Shown here piece after piece: positions 30,401-42,440 of a DNA stretch of 64,000 nt. A program made the translations under genes and the position numbers. The notes beneath the pieces were generated by a model. That model worked only from the letters and a program-made list of their open reading frames with translations. It was not told the DNA's origin and searched no databases. Source of the DNA: Eutreptiella sp. 'Long Island Sound 2002' (Eukaryota; Euglenozoa; Euglenophyceae; Eutreptiales; Eutreptiaceae); the NCBI GenBank assembly GCA_964036045.1, contig OZ038382.1, forward strand, positions 151,788,961 through 151,852,960. The letters run 5' to 3'. Within the stretch, counting starts at the first letter, position 1, and each line of letters starts with the position of its first letter.

Positions 30401-31055
30401 CCAGACATGGCAAAGCGAGGGCAGGAGAAAGCGGTGACAACCGCCATTGAAGAGCGACAAAGTACATAACGAAAAGGAGAGAGGAAGGGAAAATGCGCGG
30501 CAGAGTGATCATTGCTGCGGAAGGCGATCACAAGAAGGGGCGGGGGGCAAGTGGCGACACCCACAACCAAGCAACAAGTAGGCGGACACAGAAAGGCGGG
30601 CCTGACGCTGCAACAGGGAAGGGTGGCCACTCAGGGCACGCAGCAGCGGCCACCAACAGGGTGAGGTCCAGCGATCCCCCGACTGGCGCGCGTGCACCGC
30701 TGGAAACGCCCCCCCTGATGGCGACCCCCTGTTGCTGCCTGCCCCCCAGCCAGGCTACTTATTCCCCCAAGCTGGCGGGCCCAAGCCAGATTGGCAACTG
30801 CCTTCCCACGGGCTGCAGGGCGCCTCGCCCAACCCCTGGGCACAACTGCCTGTCGTTTCCGAGCCGGTTCGCCCGGCCCTCACAGGCAGCTGCCCTCCAC
30901 AAACCCAGAGCGACCGGGTCTGGAGCACAGGTGCCCCCCCTGAGGGCCATGCGGAACATTTCGCCCACCCCCTAGGCTAGACCTCCCGTGCCCCCAGGCC
31001 GTTGTGCCCTGTTCTAGGACGATGCCGCCTCCCTGTTGGCCCAGAAGGATAGGGT

Positions 31056-31560
31056 GGGGTAGGCTAGGCGCACTCGGTCGTGGAGAGGTGCCCAATGGTT
31101 CCCGCTGGCGTTGTGTTGTGACGAACAGGAAGAGGCTCCGCGCTTGATGAGGGGAGGTCGCTTACCTCCCGCTAGACCTGGCTGGTGGGCCCCTACAAAG
31201 GGGCCCCGAGCAGCACCGGGAGGGCTAATCGCCGCCAGCATGACACATTCATCGCGTCGGGAGGGTGTGCCGCCGTGCTTGCGCACGTCCCCTCCTTTGG
31301 GCAGAACCCTAGGGGTTCACCGGACTTCCTGGCGTATCCCGTTCCCAAGGCATGCCAGCGGGGTGTTCTTGGTACTTGGGCTCTGAGGTGCTTGGGTGTC
31401 GTACGCTCCGCCTCGAGTCCCAAAGTAGCGCTGGCCATAGGATGCAGCCTTACCCCCCGTCTCCGGGTCACGTTTGGCCGGGTCACCTGCATAGCACGGG
31501 CTGCCTCAGTGTCCGGGCTATGGACACTTGGTTTTCTACTGTCTTGTGGCGCGCGTGCTT
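31056..31560 (+). repeat. Module M (copy 2)
   Basis: Counterpart of 24776-25280 in the second tandem unit, with a few substitutions. Confidence 0.7.
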
Positions 31561-32423
31561 GGTTTTTGGGCTCGTCCGCCCCTGGCTTCGCCTGTTTGGG
31601 TTTCGGGTTTGGTACGTGTTCAGGTTCGGGTGTCCGCCTGCCTTCCTCCAGCCCTAGCCGGGGCTTGAGGTGTGTGCGGGTGTATGTCGGTTTTGCCTGC
31701 TTCGCGCCTGTTCTGGTTGGGGTTTGGTGCGCGTTTGTTTGGGCGCGGGCTGCGCTGTTGGTGGTGGGTATGAGGGCAGGGGCGCTGCTCCCTTCCCGCC
31801 TTTCCCGGCTGGGGGTTGCAGTTTGTGGACAGGTCCGGGTTGGGACGCAGGTTCCCCTTTCTTGGTTGAGTTCGCGGGTGGTGCGGCTGGGTAGGGGTCT
31901 CGTTCGTACCCCGCGGTTCTTTCTCTGGTGGTGTGGTAGGTGGTCCTGGCTGGGCTTCCCCTGACGCCTGCCTGTCGGCTGGGGTTTCCCCGGCTGGGGT
32001 GTGTTGCTCTCTTGTGTGGGGCAGGCGGTCCCTCACCTTCCCCGGCGGCTTGCCCTGTCCGATGTGGCGGTCCTTCTCCGCCCCTGGTGGTTGTCCGCCC
32101 TTGACTCTCCCGGGGGGCGGTGCTGTCTGCGGTGGGGGATTGCGTGGGGGTCGCCGTGGGCCGTGTTTCTGCCCCCCCCTTTTGTTTTTTGCGGGTGTTG
32201 TGGGTCTTTGTTCCCGGCCTTCCCGTTTGCGGATGGGGGGTCTGTGGGTGTGGTTCTCGGTTCTGTCGTGTTGTGGCTCTTTGATGGTCGCTGTCGCCTG
32301 TTCCGGCCGTGGTCCCCTTGGTCCCCGCTCCCCCTCCCCCCTTCTTTTCGTTTTTTCTTCTTGGCCCTTGTTGTGTCCGCGTCCCCGTGGCCGGTGGCTT
32401 GGCTCTTCCCCGGCGACGGGGGG

Positions 32424-33210
32424 GGTTGTACCGTCGGGCGTGTGGTAGCCTTTAGCCCTTGCGTCCTGGGCTACTGTGGTGGTATCCGATGGCCCTGGGC
32501 TTGTTTCTTTCCTTTCCGAGATGTGAGGCGGCTTGATCGGGTTAGGCCTACGGTTAGCGTCCCTTGCCTTGTTGCTGTGGTATGCTTTGGTGTTGCCGTG
32601 CTGTGCTGTGCTGTGCTTTGCTGTGCTGTGCCGCGCTGTTCCGCACTGTGCTGTGCTCCGCCCTGCTCTGCTGTGCCTTGCCGTGCCGTATCGTGCCGTG
32701 TGGGGCCTTGCCGTGGTGTGGTGGGTCGCGCCTTGCTGTGCCCCTCCGCGCCGTGTCGTGCGTTGCTGTGCCGTGTCGCGGGGTGCCGTGCCGCGTTGCG
32801 CTGTACTGTGGTGTGCTCTGCTGTGGTTTGCAGTGTTGTGTCGTGCGGCGCCGTGCTTTGTTGTGCCCTGCTGTGCGGTGGGTCAATCGTTCCCCTGGCT
32901 CAGCGTGGGGCGGCGTCGGTGCCGGTCAGACTGGTGGCTTTGCTGTGTGGGTCGCGAACTCAGGTTAAGTGGCTGGCTGGTGGCCGGTGGGCGTTGTTTG
33001 GCGTGGTGCGGCTCGCTGGGTCGGTGCTGCGGGGGGTCTGGCTGTCCCGTCAGGTCCGGTGGGTCAGGCGGGTGTCTGTGGGGTTGCCCTCCCTTGGGGC
33101 CTGCGCCTTGGTCCCTTGTCCTCTCGGGGTCCCTGTCCCTAGGGGTGCGTCGGGTTCCGCGGGTTGGGGTTGCGTTGTCCTCTCGGCTCTGCTGGTTCCC
33201 CTTCCAGCGC
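32424..33210 (+). repeat. Left inverted arm (copy 2)
   Basis: Counterpart of 26151-26938, with the pentanucleotide tract at about 32590-32882. It is inverted relative to 34754-35352. Confidence 0.7.
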
Positions 33211-34222
33211 ATGGGATGGCAGCACCAGCCATCGGGCGCTCCACCCCATTACCGCGCCTACAACAAGGGGCCGCCCCCCCCATACCAAGAACTGTATCTG
33301 CCAGGCCACCATGCCCACGCCAAAGGGGCCCCCGAGGCCCTCCCCCACCCGGGACAGCGACTCGACCCGTACCACCAGCCGCCACCGACGCCGCACCCCT
33401 ATGCCGCAGATCCATGGAGGGTGGGGACTTCCCCCCCCCCCCCAGTACCAGGCGGCACCACGCGAGGACCCCCAGGCCCTGCTGACGCCTCGTGACTGGC
33501 CCAATTCGCCCCGCAACGAATCCCGGTCCCACAAACGGCGGCGCTTTTGTACCCCCCCGACGCTGCACACCCGCCCCCGGCTCTCACGCTCCCCACAGCG
33601 CGACGCCCCAACCGCTCGCTCGCTCTGCTCCCACTCTTCGAGCCTTCACCACGACCTTCCAGGGCCTCGCTCCCTCCGCTCCCGCTCCCTGAGGCGCCGC
33701 CACGCACGCCACCGCCGTCCCATATCCGCATCCCCCTCCCCGCACGAACACCACCGCGCTTCCCGTTCCCCTCCCCCCCCGCCCATACGCATCCTCCACC
33801 CCCAGCCCCCGCCACCGCCGCTCCAGGACCTCAAGCTCGGACCCCCCCCCCCCCAGGCCCCCGACCACCTCGCCTGGTGGTCTGCCCCCGCCTTGCGGGA
33901 GCTCGGCCGCTGGGTGAAGTAGGCCCGGGGAGTGGGAAGGCGAGAAGGGGTGCACATGGTGAAAACCTTCGAGGAGATCCGCACCCGCACCCCCGCCAAC
34001 CCCAAGGAGGCCGCCCCGGAGGACGCCATGCCGCAGGCCGCATGGAAAGCCCTTCTCCGGGACGTGGTCCAGGGCCTCCGCCGCCCCCACACCCCTAAAA
34101 CTCTCCGCTGGTGGCTCCAGACCAGCCACCCCCAGGCATGGGCCATCGGCGCCCCACAGGCCGCGCCCCACCCCACCACCACCACGCCAGGAAGGGAAAG
34201 GGCAAGGACAAGGGAAGGGTAG
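33211..34222 (+). pseudogene. 3' coding tail of LINE-like element, copy 2
   Basis: Same product as 26939-28201. Here the reading frame changes at the C run near 33430-33442, a homopolymer length change relative to copy 1. The TAG after RELGRWVK is shared (33920-33922), so it predates the tandem duplication. A private TAG at 34220-34222 ends the frame early. Confidence 0.6.
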
Positions 34223-34753
34223 GGGAAGAGAAAGGACACCCCGGCAAGGAGGCGAGGAGAGGCCCAAGGTAGCAGGCAGGCGTCGACAGGGACAGGGCAA
34301 CGGGAACGACGCAACACGGGGGCAAGAAACCGTCAACGGGCCAGGAAGGGGACGGACCAGGGGCCGTGGCAAAGAGGGAGAGGGCGCAACGACGGGCACC
34401 AGGGCACGCACACAGGAAGGGCACACGACAACGGAAGGACCAGCAACGCCCCGCCCCCAGCCGACACCATGTGACCCCGGGAGGCGCACGCCCGCCAAGA
34501 CGCGCCGACGAAACACGGACCAGACGCCGCACGAACCGCACCGGCTCACGCCCACCGACCACCGAACCCCCGACACGAGAAGGAGGCATCACCCACACAG
34601 GAAGAAGCAGCTACACCCACCGAAGGAGCCGCCGAGAACACCGCCGCGCAACCCGCCACCACGCCCTCACCGCCAGGCGACGACCCCAGCCGCAGCAAGG
34701 GCCACCACACAGGCAACGACACAGGCACCAGAAGAGGAAGAGGACACGGCCGC

Positions 34754-35720
34754 CACACCCAGGACTAGGGGCAAGGACCCCCAGAGGTCACGGGACCAAA
34801 GCACAGGCCCCCAGGGAGGGCAACCCCGCGGACACCCGCCTGACCCACAAACCGGAACGGCACACCCGGACCCCCGCAGCACCAATCAAAAGAACCACAC
34901 CACACCTAACCGCGCCCCCCAGCCGCCAGCCAGCCACATAACCTTGGCTCGCGTCCCGCACCACGAAACGGGCCAGTCTAAGCAACGCCAACCCCACCCG
35001 AAACTGGAGCGGCAATGAAAAGGGCCGACCAGGCACCACGGCACAGCAGTACAGGGCACAACACGAGGCAACACGGCACACCGTACCGCGGCGCACCGCC
35101 GTGCAACGCACCACGACAAAGCACTCCACGACAAGACGCACCACAACACAACACGGCGCGGCGCGGCACAGCAGGGCACAGCCAGCCACGCCACGGCACG
35201 ACGCGCCACGGCACGACAGGGCGCGGCACGGCACGACGGAGCACAGCACACCGCAACACAGCAGAGACCAGCACGGCGCAGCACGGCAAAGCACAGCACG
35301 ACACAGCACGGCGCACCAAAGCACACCAGAGCACCAAAGCAAGGGACACTAACCGTGGGTCTAACCCGAGCAAGCCGCCACACGCCCCAGAAGGGGAGAA
35401 CACGCGCCCACAACCGTGGGATAACGTCACACCAACCCTCCGCACACCGGCAGGGGGCCACCGCACGCCCGGCAACAACGGCGGCGGCCCGCCCACTTAA
35501 GCCGCCACCAGAAAGTTAAAGCCGGCACCACAAAGGCGGAGGGACAGGGAGAACCCCACCCCCCTTAACCCTGGACCTCACGAAATTGCCTGGCGTAACC
35601 GCCCAGCCGGCAGAGCCAGAAGCTAACCCGACAGGAAAGGCCACCAGGCCCAGCGTGTACATAACCCACCCGACCCATGGGGCCGGGGCAGGGCCCAGCC
35701 AAGCGCAAGCACGAACAGCA
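34754..35720 (+). repeat. Right inverted arm, full length (copy 2)
   Basis: Includes a CACGG-type tract (about 35028-35342), then CTAACCGTGGGTCTAACC and sequence to about 35,720. Its reverse complement matches 36010-37085 in order, including TTATGTACACGC and GGGCGGTT landmarks. The two therefore face each other around a roughly 290-bp spacer. Confidence 0.65.
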
Positions 35721-36009
35721 ACCCGGTTAGCCACACTGAACGCCGACCAGTGCGTGCACCAGCCCCGGGAAGGCAGAGGGAGGAACAGGCAGACCCCACC
35801 AGAGAAAAGAAAAGGGCGAAACAAACAAACAGCACAGACCAAAAAAAAAGGGGGTGGGGCAAGAGGCAGACACACAGCCAAGAAGCCGGGCACTCACTCC
35901 ACAAGAGGCGGGCAAACCCCCCAACCAGGCAACATTGAAGGCGACACCCAGGGGGCCCCTGAAAGAACACCGGAGGACCGCCCTGCCATACCCGGCGACA
36001 CCCAGCCGA
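35721..36009. other. Spacer between facing inverted arms
   Basis: A purine/C-rich spacer with an A8 run (about 35842-35850). No gene. It sits at the centre of the large inverted repeat 34754-35720 / 36010-37085. Confidence 0.5.
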
Positions 36010-37085
36010 CTGTGGTTTATGTACACGCATGGGCTGGCGGCACGTTCTGTTGGGTTAGGCCCGGGTTCTGCCGGTTGGGCGGTTGTGCCAGCCAGTTTCG
36101 TGGGGTCATTGGTCAGGGGGGCTGGGGGGTGGGTGGGGCGCTTCTTTGGGGTGGGGTTGCCGAGTGTCCCCCTGCTCCTGCGGTGTCGGTTTGGTGCTGG
36201 CGGGCTTAACTTTCCGGTGGCGGTTTGTGCGGGCGGGCCGTCGCGGGCGGGGGGGCGGGGGTTGCGTCCGGCTTTTCCAGCGTCCCCGTTCGGGGGGGGG
36301 GGGGGTTGTACCGTCGGGCCTGTGGTAGCCTTTAGCCCATGCATGGTGGGCTGGTGTGGTGGTGTCCCATGGCCCTGGGCGTGTTTCTTTGCTTTCTGGG
36401 GTGTGAGGCAGCTTGATCGGGTTAGGCCTACGATTAGCGTCCCTTGCCTTGGTGCTGTGGTGTGCTTTGGTGTTGCCGCGCTGTGCTGTGCTGTGCTTTG
36501 CTGTGCTGTGCCGCGCTGTTCCGCGCTGTGCTGCGCTCCGCCTCGCTCTGCTGTACCTCGCCGTGCCGTGTCGTGACGTGTGGTGCCCTGCCGTGGTGTG
36601 GCGGGTTGCGCCTTGCTGTGCCCCTCTGCGTTGTGTCGTGCTGTGCTCTGCCGTGTCGCGGGGTGCCGTGCCGCGTTGCGCTGCACTGTGGTGTGCTGTG
36701 CTGTGGTGTGCAGTGCTGTGTGATGCTGCGCCGTGCTTTGTTGTGCCTGCTGTGCGGTGGGTCAATAGTTCCCCTGGCCCGGCTTGGGGCGGCGTCGGTG
36801 CCGGTCAGACTGGTGGCTTTGCTGTGTGGGTCGCGGGCTCAGGTTATGTGGCTGGCTGGTGGCCGGTGGGCGTTGTTTGGCGTGGTGCGGCTCGCTGGGT
36901 TGGTGCTGCGGGGGGTCTGCGCGTGCCGTCCGGTCCGCTGGGTCAGGTGGGTGTCCGTGGGGTTGCCCTCCCTTGGGGCCTTCGCCTTGGTCCCGTGCTC
37001 TCTCGGGGTCCCTGTCCCTCGGGGTGCGCCGGGTTCCGCGGGGTGGGGTAGCGTTGTCCCCTCGGCTCTGCTGGTTCCCCTTCCA
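36010..37085 (+). repeat. Third inverted arm (3' end of the minus-strand LINE-like element)
   Basis: Contains the GCTGT-type tract at about 36470-36765, flanked by the same G/T-rich sequence as 26151-26938. It is the reverse complement of the LINE-like 3' end. Confidence 0.65.
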
Positions 37086-37560
37086 TTCTGTCTGCCTGCC
37101 TCCGTGTCGTCTCCCGTCCTTGGTGATTGGGCCATGTCTTGTGCCCCCCCTGGTGTCCGTGCCGCTGCGTCTGTGTGGTGGCCCCTGCAGTGGAAGATCG
37201 TCAGGGTCGTCGCCTGGCGGTTAGGGTGCGGTGGTAGGTTCTGCCGTGCTCTCGGCGGTCCCCTATGTGGGTGTATCCCCCTCCCCCTGTGTGGGTGTAT
37301 CCCCCTCCCCCTACGTGGGGGCTGGTGGTTGGTGGGCGCTACCCGATGTGGTTGGTGTGCTGTCGGGTCTTGGTTGCGGTGGCGCGTCTTGGTGGGCGTG
37401 CGCCTCTGGGGTTGTCCGTCTTGTGCCTCGGTGTGGCAGTGTCCCTTGGGGGTCCCGCGGTGTGGCTAGGTGCGGGGGTTGGAGCGGTGCCGGTCCCTCT
37501 GGTGTGGCGCGTCCCTTCTCCGTGGTGTGTGTCCTGGCGCCTGTGGTCGCATCCTCCCCT

Positions 37561-38475
37561 CTACCTAGTGCTGTCGCCCCTGCCCTTTCCTTCCCCGAGT
37601 GTTGGTGGTCCTCCGGTGGGTGCTTGCCCCCTTGTTGTGCTGCCCTCGGTGCCCTGTTCCTGTGGGCGCGTGCCTGTCACCTTGTGCCTTCCCTCACCCC
37701 CTTTCCGCCGGTCTTCCCTTTGCCCTTTCCCTTTCTGGTGCCCTGGTGGTGGGGTGGTGGCGAGGTCTGTGGGGCGCCGATGGCCCATGCCTCGGGGTGG
37801 GTGGTCTGGAGCCACCAGCGGAGGGTTTTCGGGGGTGTAGGGGCGTTGGAGGCCCTGAACCGCGTCCCGGATGAGGGTTTCCCATGCCCTCTGCGGCATG
37901 GCGGCCTCCGGGGTGGTGTTGTCGGGGTTTGAGGCAGAGCGGTGGAGGATTTCCTCGAAAGTGTGGAGGCGGTGGCGCCCCTCACGCCTTCCTGCTCCCC
38001 CAGCCCACCTAACCCAGCGGCGGAGCTCTTGCAGGGTGGGGGCAGACCAGCAGGCGAGCTGGGCGGGGGGTATGGGGGGGGGAGGGCTCTGAGCTTCAGG
38101 TCCTGGAGCGGCGGTGGCGGGGGGAGGGGGTGGGGGATGGCGGTCGCCCCCGGCGGAGCAGGAGCGGCGGGAGCGGGGCCGTGGGGAGTTGTGGCGGTGC
38201 CTTGGGGAGGGGGAGCGGTGCTAGTGGGGCCTGGGGGCGGGTGAGGCGCCATGGCGCTGTGGGCTGCGGGAGAACTGTGAGCGGGAGTGTCGTGTGGGGG
38301 GGGAGCGGGAGCGAGTCGGGCCATTCGGGAGGCGCTGGTGGCGCCTGGGGGGCCTCCTGCGGTGCTGCCGGATACTGGGGGGAGGGGAGTTTCCCGCCCT
38401 CCATGGATCTCCCGCGTAGGGTTGTTGCGCCGGGTGAGTCGGGTGCGGCGGCGGTGGTGGCAAGTGGTACGGGTT
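37561..38475 (-). pseudogene. LINE-like 3' coding tail, minus-strand copy
   Basis: On the minus strand SRSPPTRHSRSQFSRSPQR is followed by LPPPPPLQDLKLRALPPPYP, and then, after a frame change, MPQRAWETLIRDAVQGLQRP and LRWWLQTTHPEAWAIGAPQ. The blocks match the tails at 26.9-28.2 kb in order. Frame changes at several points mean no intact protein. Confidence 0.55.
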
Positions 38476-40225
38476 CAGTGGTTGCTGGGGGGGTCGTCCC
38501 GGTCGGGGGTGGGGTTGGGGGGCCCCTTCGGCGTGGACGTGGTGGCCGGGCGAATACGGCTCCTGGTAGGGGGGGGGCGGTCCCTGGTGGTAGGTGGGGT
38601 AGTGGGGTTCAGCGCCTGGTGGGTGTTGCGGCCATCCCAGGCAATGGTGCTGTTCGTGCACGGGGGGTGGTGGGCCGGTGGGGTAGGGTGTTGGGCAGTG
38701 GTGGTGGAGGCGGGGCCGGTGGTGGTGGTGGTGGTGGTGGTGGGGGTAGTGTTGGGGATGGTGGTGGTGGTGGTGGTGGTGGGGGGGGGGGGGCGTTGGT
38801 GGCGGTGGTGGTGGTGGCGGGGTCGGTGGTGGTGGTGGTGGTGCTGTGGGTACGCCCCCAGGATCCCTTGGCGTTCCGGGGGGGCGTGGAGGTGGGGCAT
38901 CATTTGCAGCCCTTGGGGCTGCATGGCTTGATGGATAGTGGGGGCGGCATTGGAGCCGGGCTTGACGGAGACCGCTGTCGAGGGGTCCCACGTCCCTGGG
39001 TTGGTCTGGACGGCTGTGGTGGTGGTTTGTGGGGGGTGGACGGTGGGGCGCTTGGAGAAGGGGATGTGGACGAGGTTTTGGCCCGGATTATGTTGTGTGG
39101 CTGCCTCCGTGGTGGCGGTTCGTGTTGGGGGCAGGGGGGCTCGGGACGCAACGGGCGTGGGGTCCATGTGGCGGGGGCGTTTCTGGTGCTGCTCTTGTTG
39201 CGCCTTTTGTGATTGTTGGGGATTTATGTGGTGGTGTTGGTGGTGTTGGTGATGCTGGTGGTGGTGGTGGTGGTGGTGGCTGTGGTGCTGTTGTGGGCGG
39301 TGCTGTCGTTTGGGCTCCGGTTTGGGTTTGGGGTCGGGCTTCGGTTTGGGGACCGGTTCGAGGTTGAGGAGGACGTCGTCCCGGAGGTGGAAGGGGACCG
39401 GTGCCGGGTGGGGGGGGTTTCCGTCTTGCTGCTGGGGTGCTGGGGTTGCCTGTGTGGGGGTCGGGGGGCCTCCGGCAGCCTGGCGTGCGGCTGCAGTTTT
39501 GGCCGCCGCCCTGGCCTTGTGGATGACGTCGGCCGGGAGGGGCGAGGATGAGGTCGAGGACCTCGAATAGGATGAGCACGAGGAGGAAGTGGTGGTCTTG
39601 GGGGATGCGGGTTGTGCCGCCATGCGGGCGGGGGCAGCTTTGCGGGCTGCAGCGGCCTCCGCTGTTGCTATTGCGGGGAGGATGGAGGTCATCTTCTCGG
39701 GCTGCGGGTTGGCGGCGGGTGGCTGGAGGGGCCGGGCTGCAACCCGGCGGCCCGGTGGGCCGATGTGGTCGGCAGTGGTGTGTGGGGGAGGTGTGGGGCT
39801 GCGGTCTCTGCCTTCCGGGTCCAGCTGGGCTGGGCTGCTGCAATGTGGGAGGGTTTGCGCGTCAGCGTCCGCGGGGGGGAAAAGTTTATGTGGGCTGCAT
39901 TCGGGCGTCGCGGGGGGCGGGTCTGGGGTTTCGGGGCTGTGCGTGGGGGCCTGTTTGGGTCACTGGGCGGGGTGGGTGTACCCTGGGGTTTGGGGCTCTT
40001 CGCGGCGGGTTTTTGTGGGCTGCAGGGTGTGGGGATCGGTGAGGCTCGCTTGGCGGGGGGGGTCTGTGGTTGGCGTGTGTGGGTGTTCGGGCGGGGATGG
40101 GAGGCCCGTGTCGCGGGGCCCGAGGCTGTGTGCGTTGGTGGGCGTGTGTGGACCACTGGGTGGGGACTGGGGAGGGAGGGGCAGGGGGTGAGGCGCTGGG
40201 TTCGTGTGCGGTGTGTCAGTTCAGG
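38475..40225 (-). pseudogene. LINE-like Ala/Pro/His-rich region, minus-strand copy
   Basis: One frame is open for 405 codons (39692 down to 38475) and aligns without gaps in phase over most of its length with the plus-strand copy at 55616-56704. Shared blocks include MTSILPAIATAEAAA, PLPADVIHKARAAAK, LLNLEPVPKPKPDPKP, KRPTVHPPQTTTT and NPGTWDPSTAVSVKPG. Substitutions between copies keep the frame, which supports past selection as protein. A His/Gln run and a long Thr/His run coded by (GGT)n on the plus strand (about 38740-38860) have expanded here. Function unknown; low-complexity, probably disordered. Confidence 0.6.
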
Positions 40226-41640
40226 TGTCTGCTTGCAGCGGTGCGCTCAAGTGGTTTCGTGTATGCCGGGATATTTGGAGGAGGAGCTTGCCGTCTTTCG
40301 CGGCCGCGGCGAGGATTTCACAGATGAGTGTGCGTATTTGGTGTACCTCTTGGTCGTTGGTGGGAAGAGGGTACTGCAGGGGTTGGCTAAGGCCCATGCG
40401 CCGGAGGACCCTGTGCACGGCGTGGTACCCGCAGGTGAGTGGGTGTTGTGGCCTGGCGGGGGGGTCCTTCCGTGAGTTGGGGCCTGCGTCGACTTGTGTG
40501 TGGGTGGTGGCGACAGCCCAGATCCAGGGCTTGGCCCCTGTGGACGATTCACTGGGACAGGCAGAGCATGGCAAGTCTCAGGTGGTACCCTGCCCGCCCG
40601 GAGGTGATTTGGGCCAGGGCGCGGGCTGCGGCTTGGTCCTCCGGCTGGAGGACGCTCCTGAGGACCTTCTGTGGGGTGATGGGCTCCCCTATGCCCCAGG
40701 GGGCAGTCCCTGGGGCCAGCATGGTGTTGGTCCTCTGATTACCCATTGTGGGCCGGAGCACGCTGCGGCAGACAATACGTAGTGGTGCCCGCGCTCGAGG
40801 ACTGTACAGCAGACCTCCGGCGAGGGGTGGTCGCTGTCTGTAGGTGGTGGGGGGGGAGGTCGTTGTCGGTGGTGCGGAGGCCGGCGGGACTCAGGGCGGT
40901 GTTGCGGTTTGGTGCGGTGGCCTGTTTCCATTGTTCCGGGTGGTTCGGGTGTGCGGGGTGGTCCTGCTCCGCTGGGGCTTGTCGTAGGCGTGTGGTTCCT
41001 TGGCGTGTGAAGTTGTTGTCGGTGTCGTGTGTCAGGGCCTGGCCCCACTCGATGGGCAGGATCCAGATGTGCTGGTGTTTGGTGTGTTGGCGAGCCCTCC
41101 ACAGGACGTGGTCCACAATGGTCTCGTGGAGGCCTTTCCCCGGGCCGGCTAGGTCCTGGAGGGTCTTGACGGTGAGTTTGGTCCAGCTCTCTTGTAGGCG
41201 ATATCTGCCCAGGGGAGCTTCCAGGGCCCTACCTTGGAGGGTTGCTTGGAGGAGGTCGGAGTCGCTGATAGTGGCTGGTGTGACGAGGGGGTGCTCCTGG
41301 TCTGGGGGGTCTGGCGGGACGGGCTGTCGAGGTCTAGCGCATCTACGTCGATGTGTGCATGGTCCTGGGCGGGCTTGGCTGGGCTGGGTGGTGCCAGGTG
41401 GTCTCGTAGGTGAGAGGCGGGTGGTCCGGGGGTGTCACAGGTGCTTGTGGCAGGGGGGTCTTGTGGTGGGCGTTCTTCGGGGGCGCGCTGGTGGTGTCTT
41501 GGAGGCCTGTGGAGCGGAGATGGGGGGGCGTGTGCGGGGCGTTGAGCAGGTTAGTGGACCTCTGGGTCATGCATGGGATGTCAATGGGTGAGACGCAGCA
41601 TGTTTTCCCTGGCGGTGGGGTCATCGAGTCGTTCCGTGTG
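40226..41640 (-). pseudogene. Protease-like ORF of the LINE-like element, minus-strand copy
   Basis: On the minus strand the order is ISDSDLLQATLQGRALEAPLG, GLHETIVDHVLWRARQHT, PIEWGQALTHDTD, VLERGHHYVLSAAACSGPQW, NTMLAPG and PQHPLTCGYHAVHRVLRRMG. All blocks are colinear with 54.1-55.3 kb on the plus strand. H in GHHY, N in NTM (D in the other copy), Q in PQH and C in TCGY have the order of a CE-clan (Ulp1/adenain-like) cysteine protease. Frame changes near 41116 and 40740 disable it. Fold assignment is tentative. Confidence 0.5.
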
Positions 41641-41702
41641 TGTTAACATCAGGCGCTTGCGGTGTGCCATTTGGGCCGCTGCTCTGCGCTGCGCTGCTCT
41701 GC

Positions 41703-42440
41703 CCAGAAGGATACTTTGACCACCCCCTGGGCTGGACACTGGTCCCCCCCAGGACAGTGTCCCCCGGTTCTAGAACGATGCCGCCTCCCCATGGGCCCTC
41801 GAAGGATACTTCAACCACCCCCTGGGTTGGAATCCCCGTCCCCCCCAGGCCGCTTTGTCCGGTTCTTGGACGATGCTGCCTCCCCATGGGCCCTGAAAAA
41901 TACTCCGACCACCCCCTGGGCTGGACTCCCGGTCCCCCCATGGCCGGTGTGCCGGGTCCAGGACGATGGCGCCTCCCCATGGGTCCTGAAGGATATTCCG
42001 ACCATCTCCTGGGCTGGAATCCCCGTACGCCCCATAACCGGTGTGCCTGGTGCTGCGACAATGCCGCCTCCCCATGGGCCCTGAAGGACAATCCGGCCCC
42101 CCCCTGGTCGGGATCTCGTCCCCGCAAGGCCGATGTCCCCGGTTCTTGGACAATGCCACCACTCCATGGCCCCTGAAGGATACTCTGACCGACCCCTGAG
42201 CTGGACTTCCCGTCCCCCCCAGGACGTTTTGCCCGATTCCTGGACAATGGTGCCCCGCCATGGGCCATGGAAGATACTCTGACCACCCCCTGAGCTGGAC
42301 TCTCAGTCCCCTCCTAGCTGGTGTGCCCGGTTCTTGGACAATGCTGCCTCCCCATGGGCCATGAAGGATACTCCGACCACCACCAGGCAGGTGGGCCCCG
42401 CTTTTGGGGGCTGCCGCCTCCCCACAGGCCCTACAGTACA
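41703..42440 (+). repeat. 94-bp minisatellite array
   Basis: Eight or more units of 92-95 bp. Starts can be followed at about 41710, 41805, 41899, 41992, 42087, 42179, 42273 and 42367. Hallmarks are ACCACCCCCTGGGCTGGA and GATGCCGCCTCCCCATGGG. The unit length is not a multiple of three on average, so the minus-strand frame of 345 codons through it (41770-42807) is not conserved coding. A related unit occurs at 24688-24775 and 30968-31055. Confidence 0.85.

Larger units (their letters stand above)
29078..35352 (+). repeat. 6.27-kb composite tandem unit, copy 2
   Basis: A direct repeat of 22798-29077. It ends at GGGACACTAA (35343-35352), the last bases shared with the copy 1 to copy 2 junction. 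Beyond this the right arm continues to about 35,720, sequence copy 1 lost at the junction. The duplication breakpoint therefore lies inside the right arm. Confidence 0.9.
36010..41700 (-). mobile_element. LINE-like element, longer copy on the minus strand
   Basis: Read on the minus strand from 41,700 down to 36,010, this is colinear with 53.9-56.7 kb (plus strand) and then with the tail and right arm of the tandem units. The order is end of the zinc-knuckle ORF, protease-like ORF, Ala/Pro-rich region, His/Thr-rich region, PPPY region, tail, then 3' arm with pentanucleotides. The 5' end is lost at 41,700 where 94-bp repeats begin. Several frame changes make it a pseudogene. The class is inferred from RNase H and the knuckle in the plus-strand copy. 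Confidence 0.65.
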
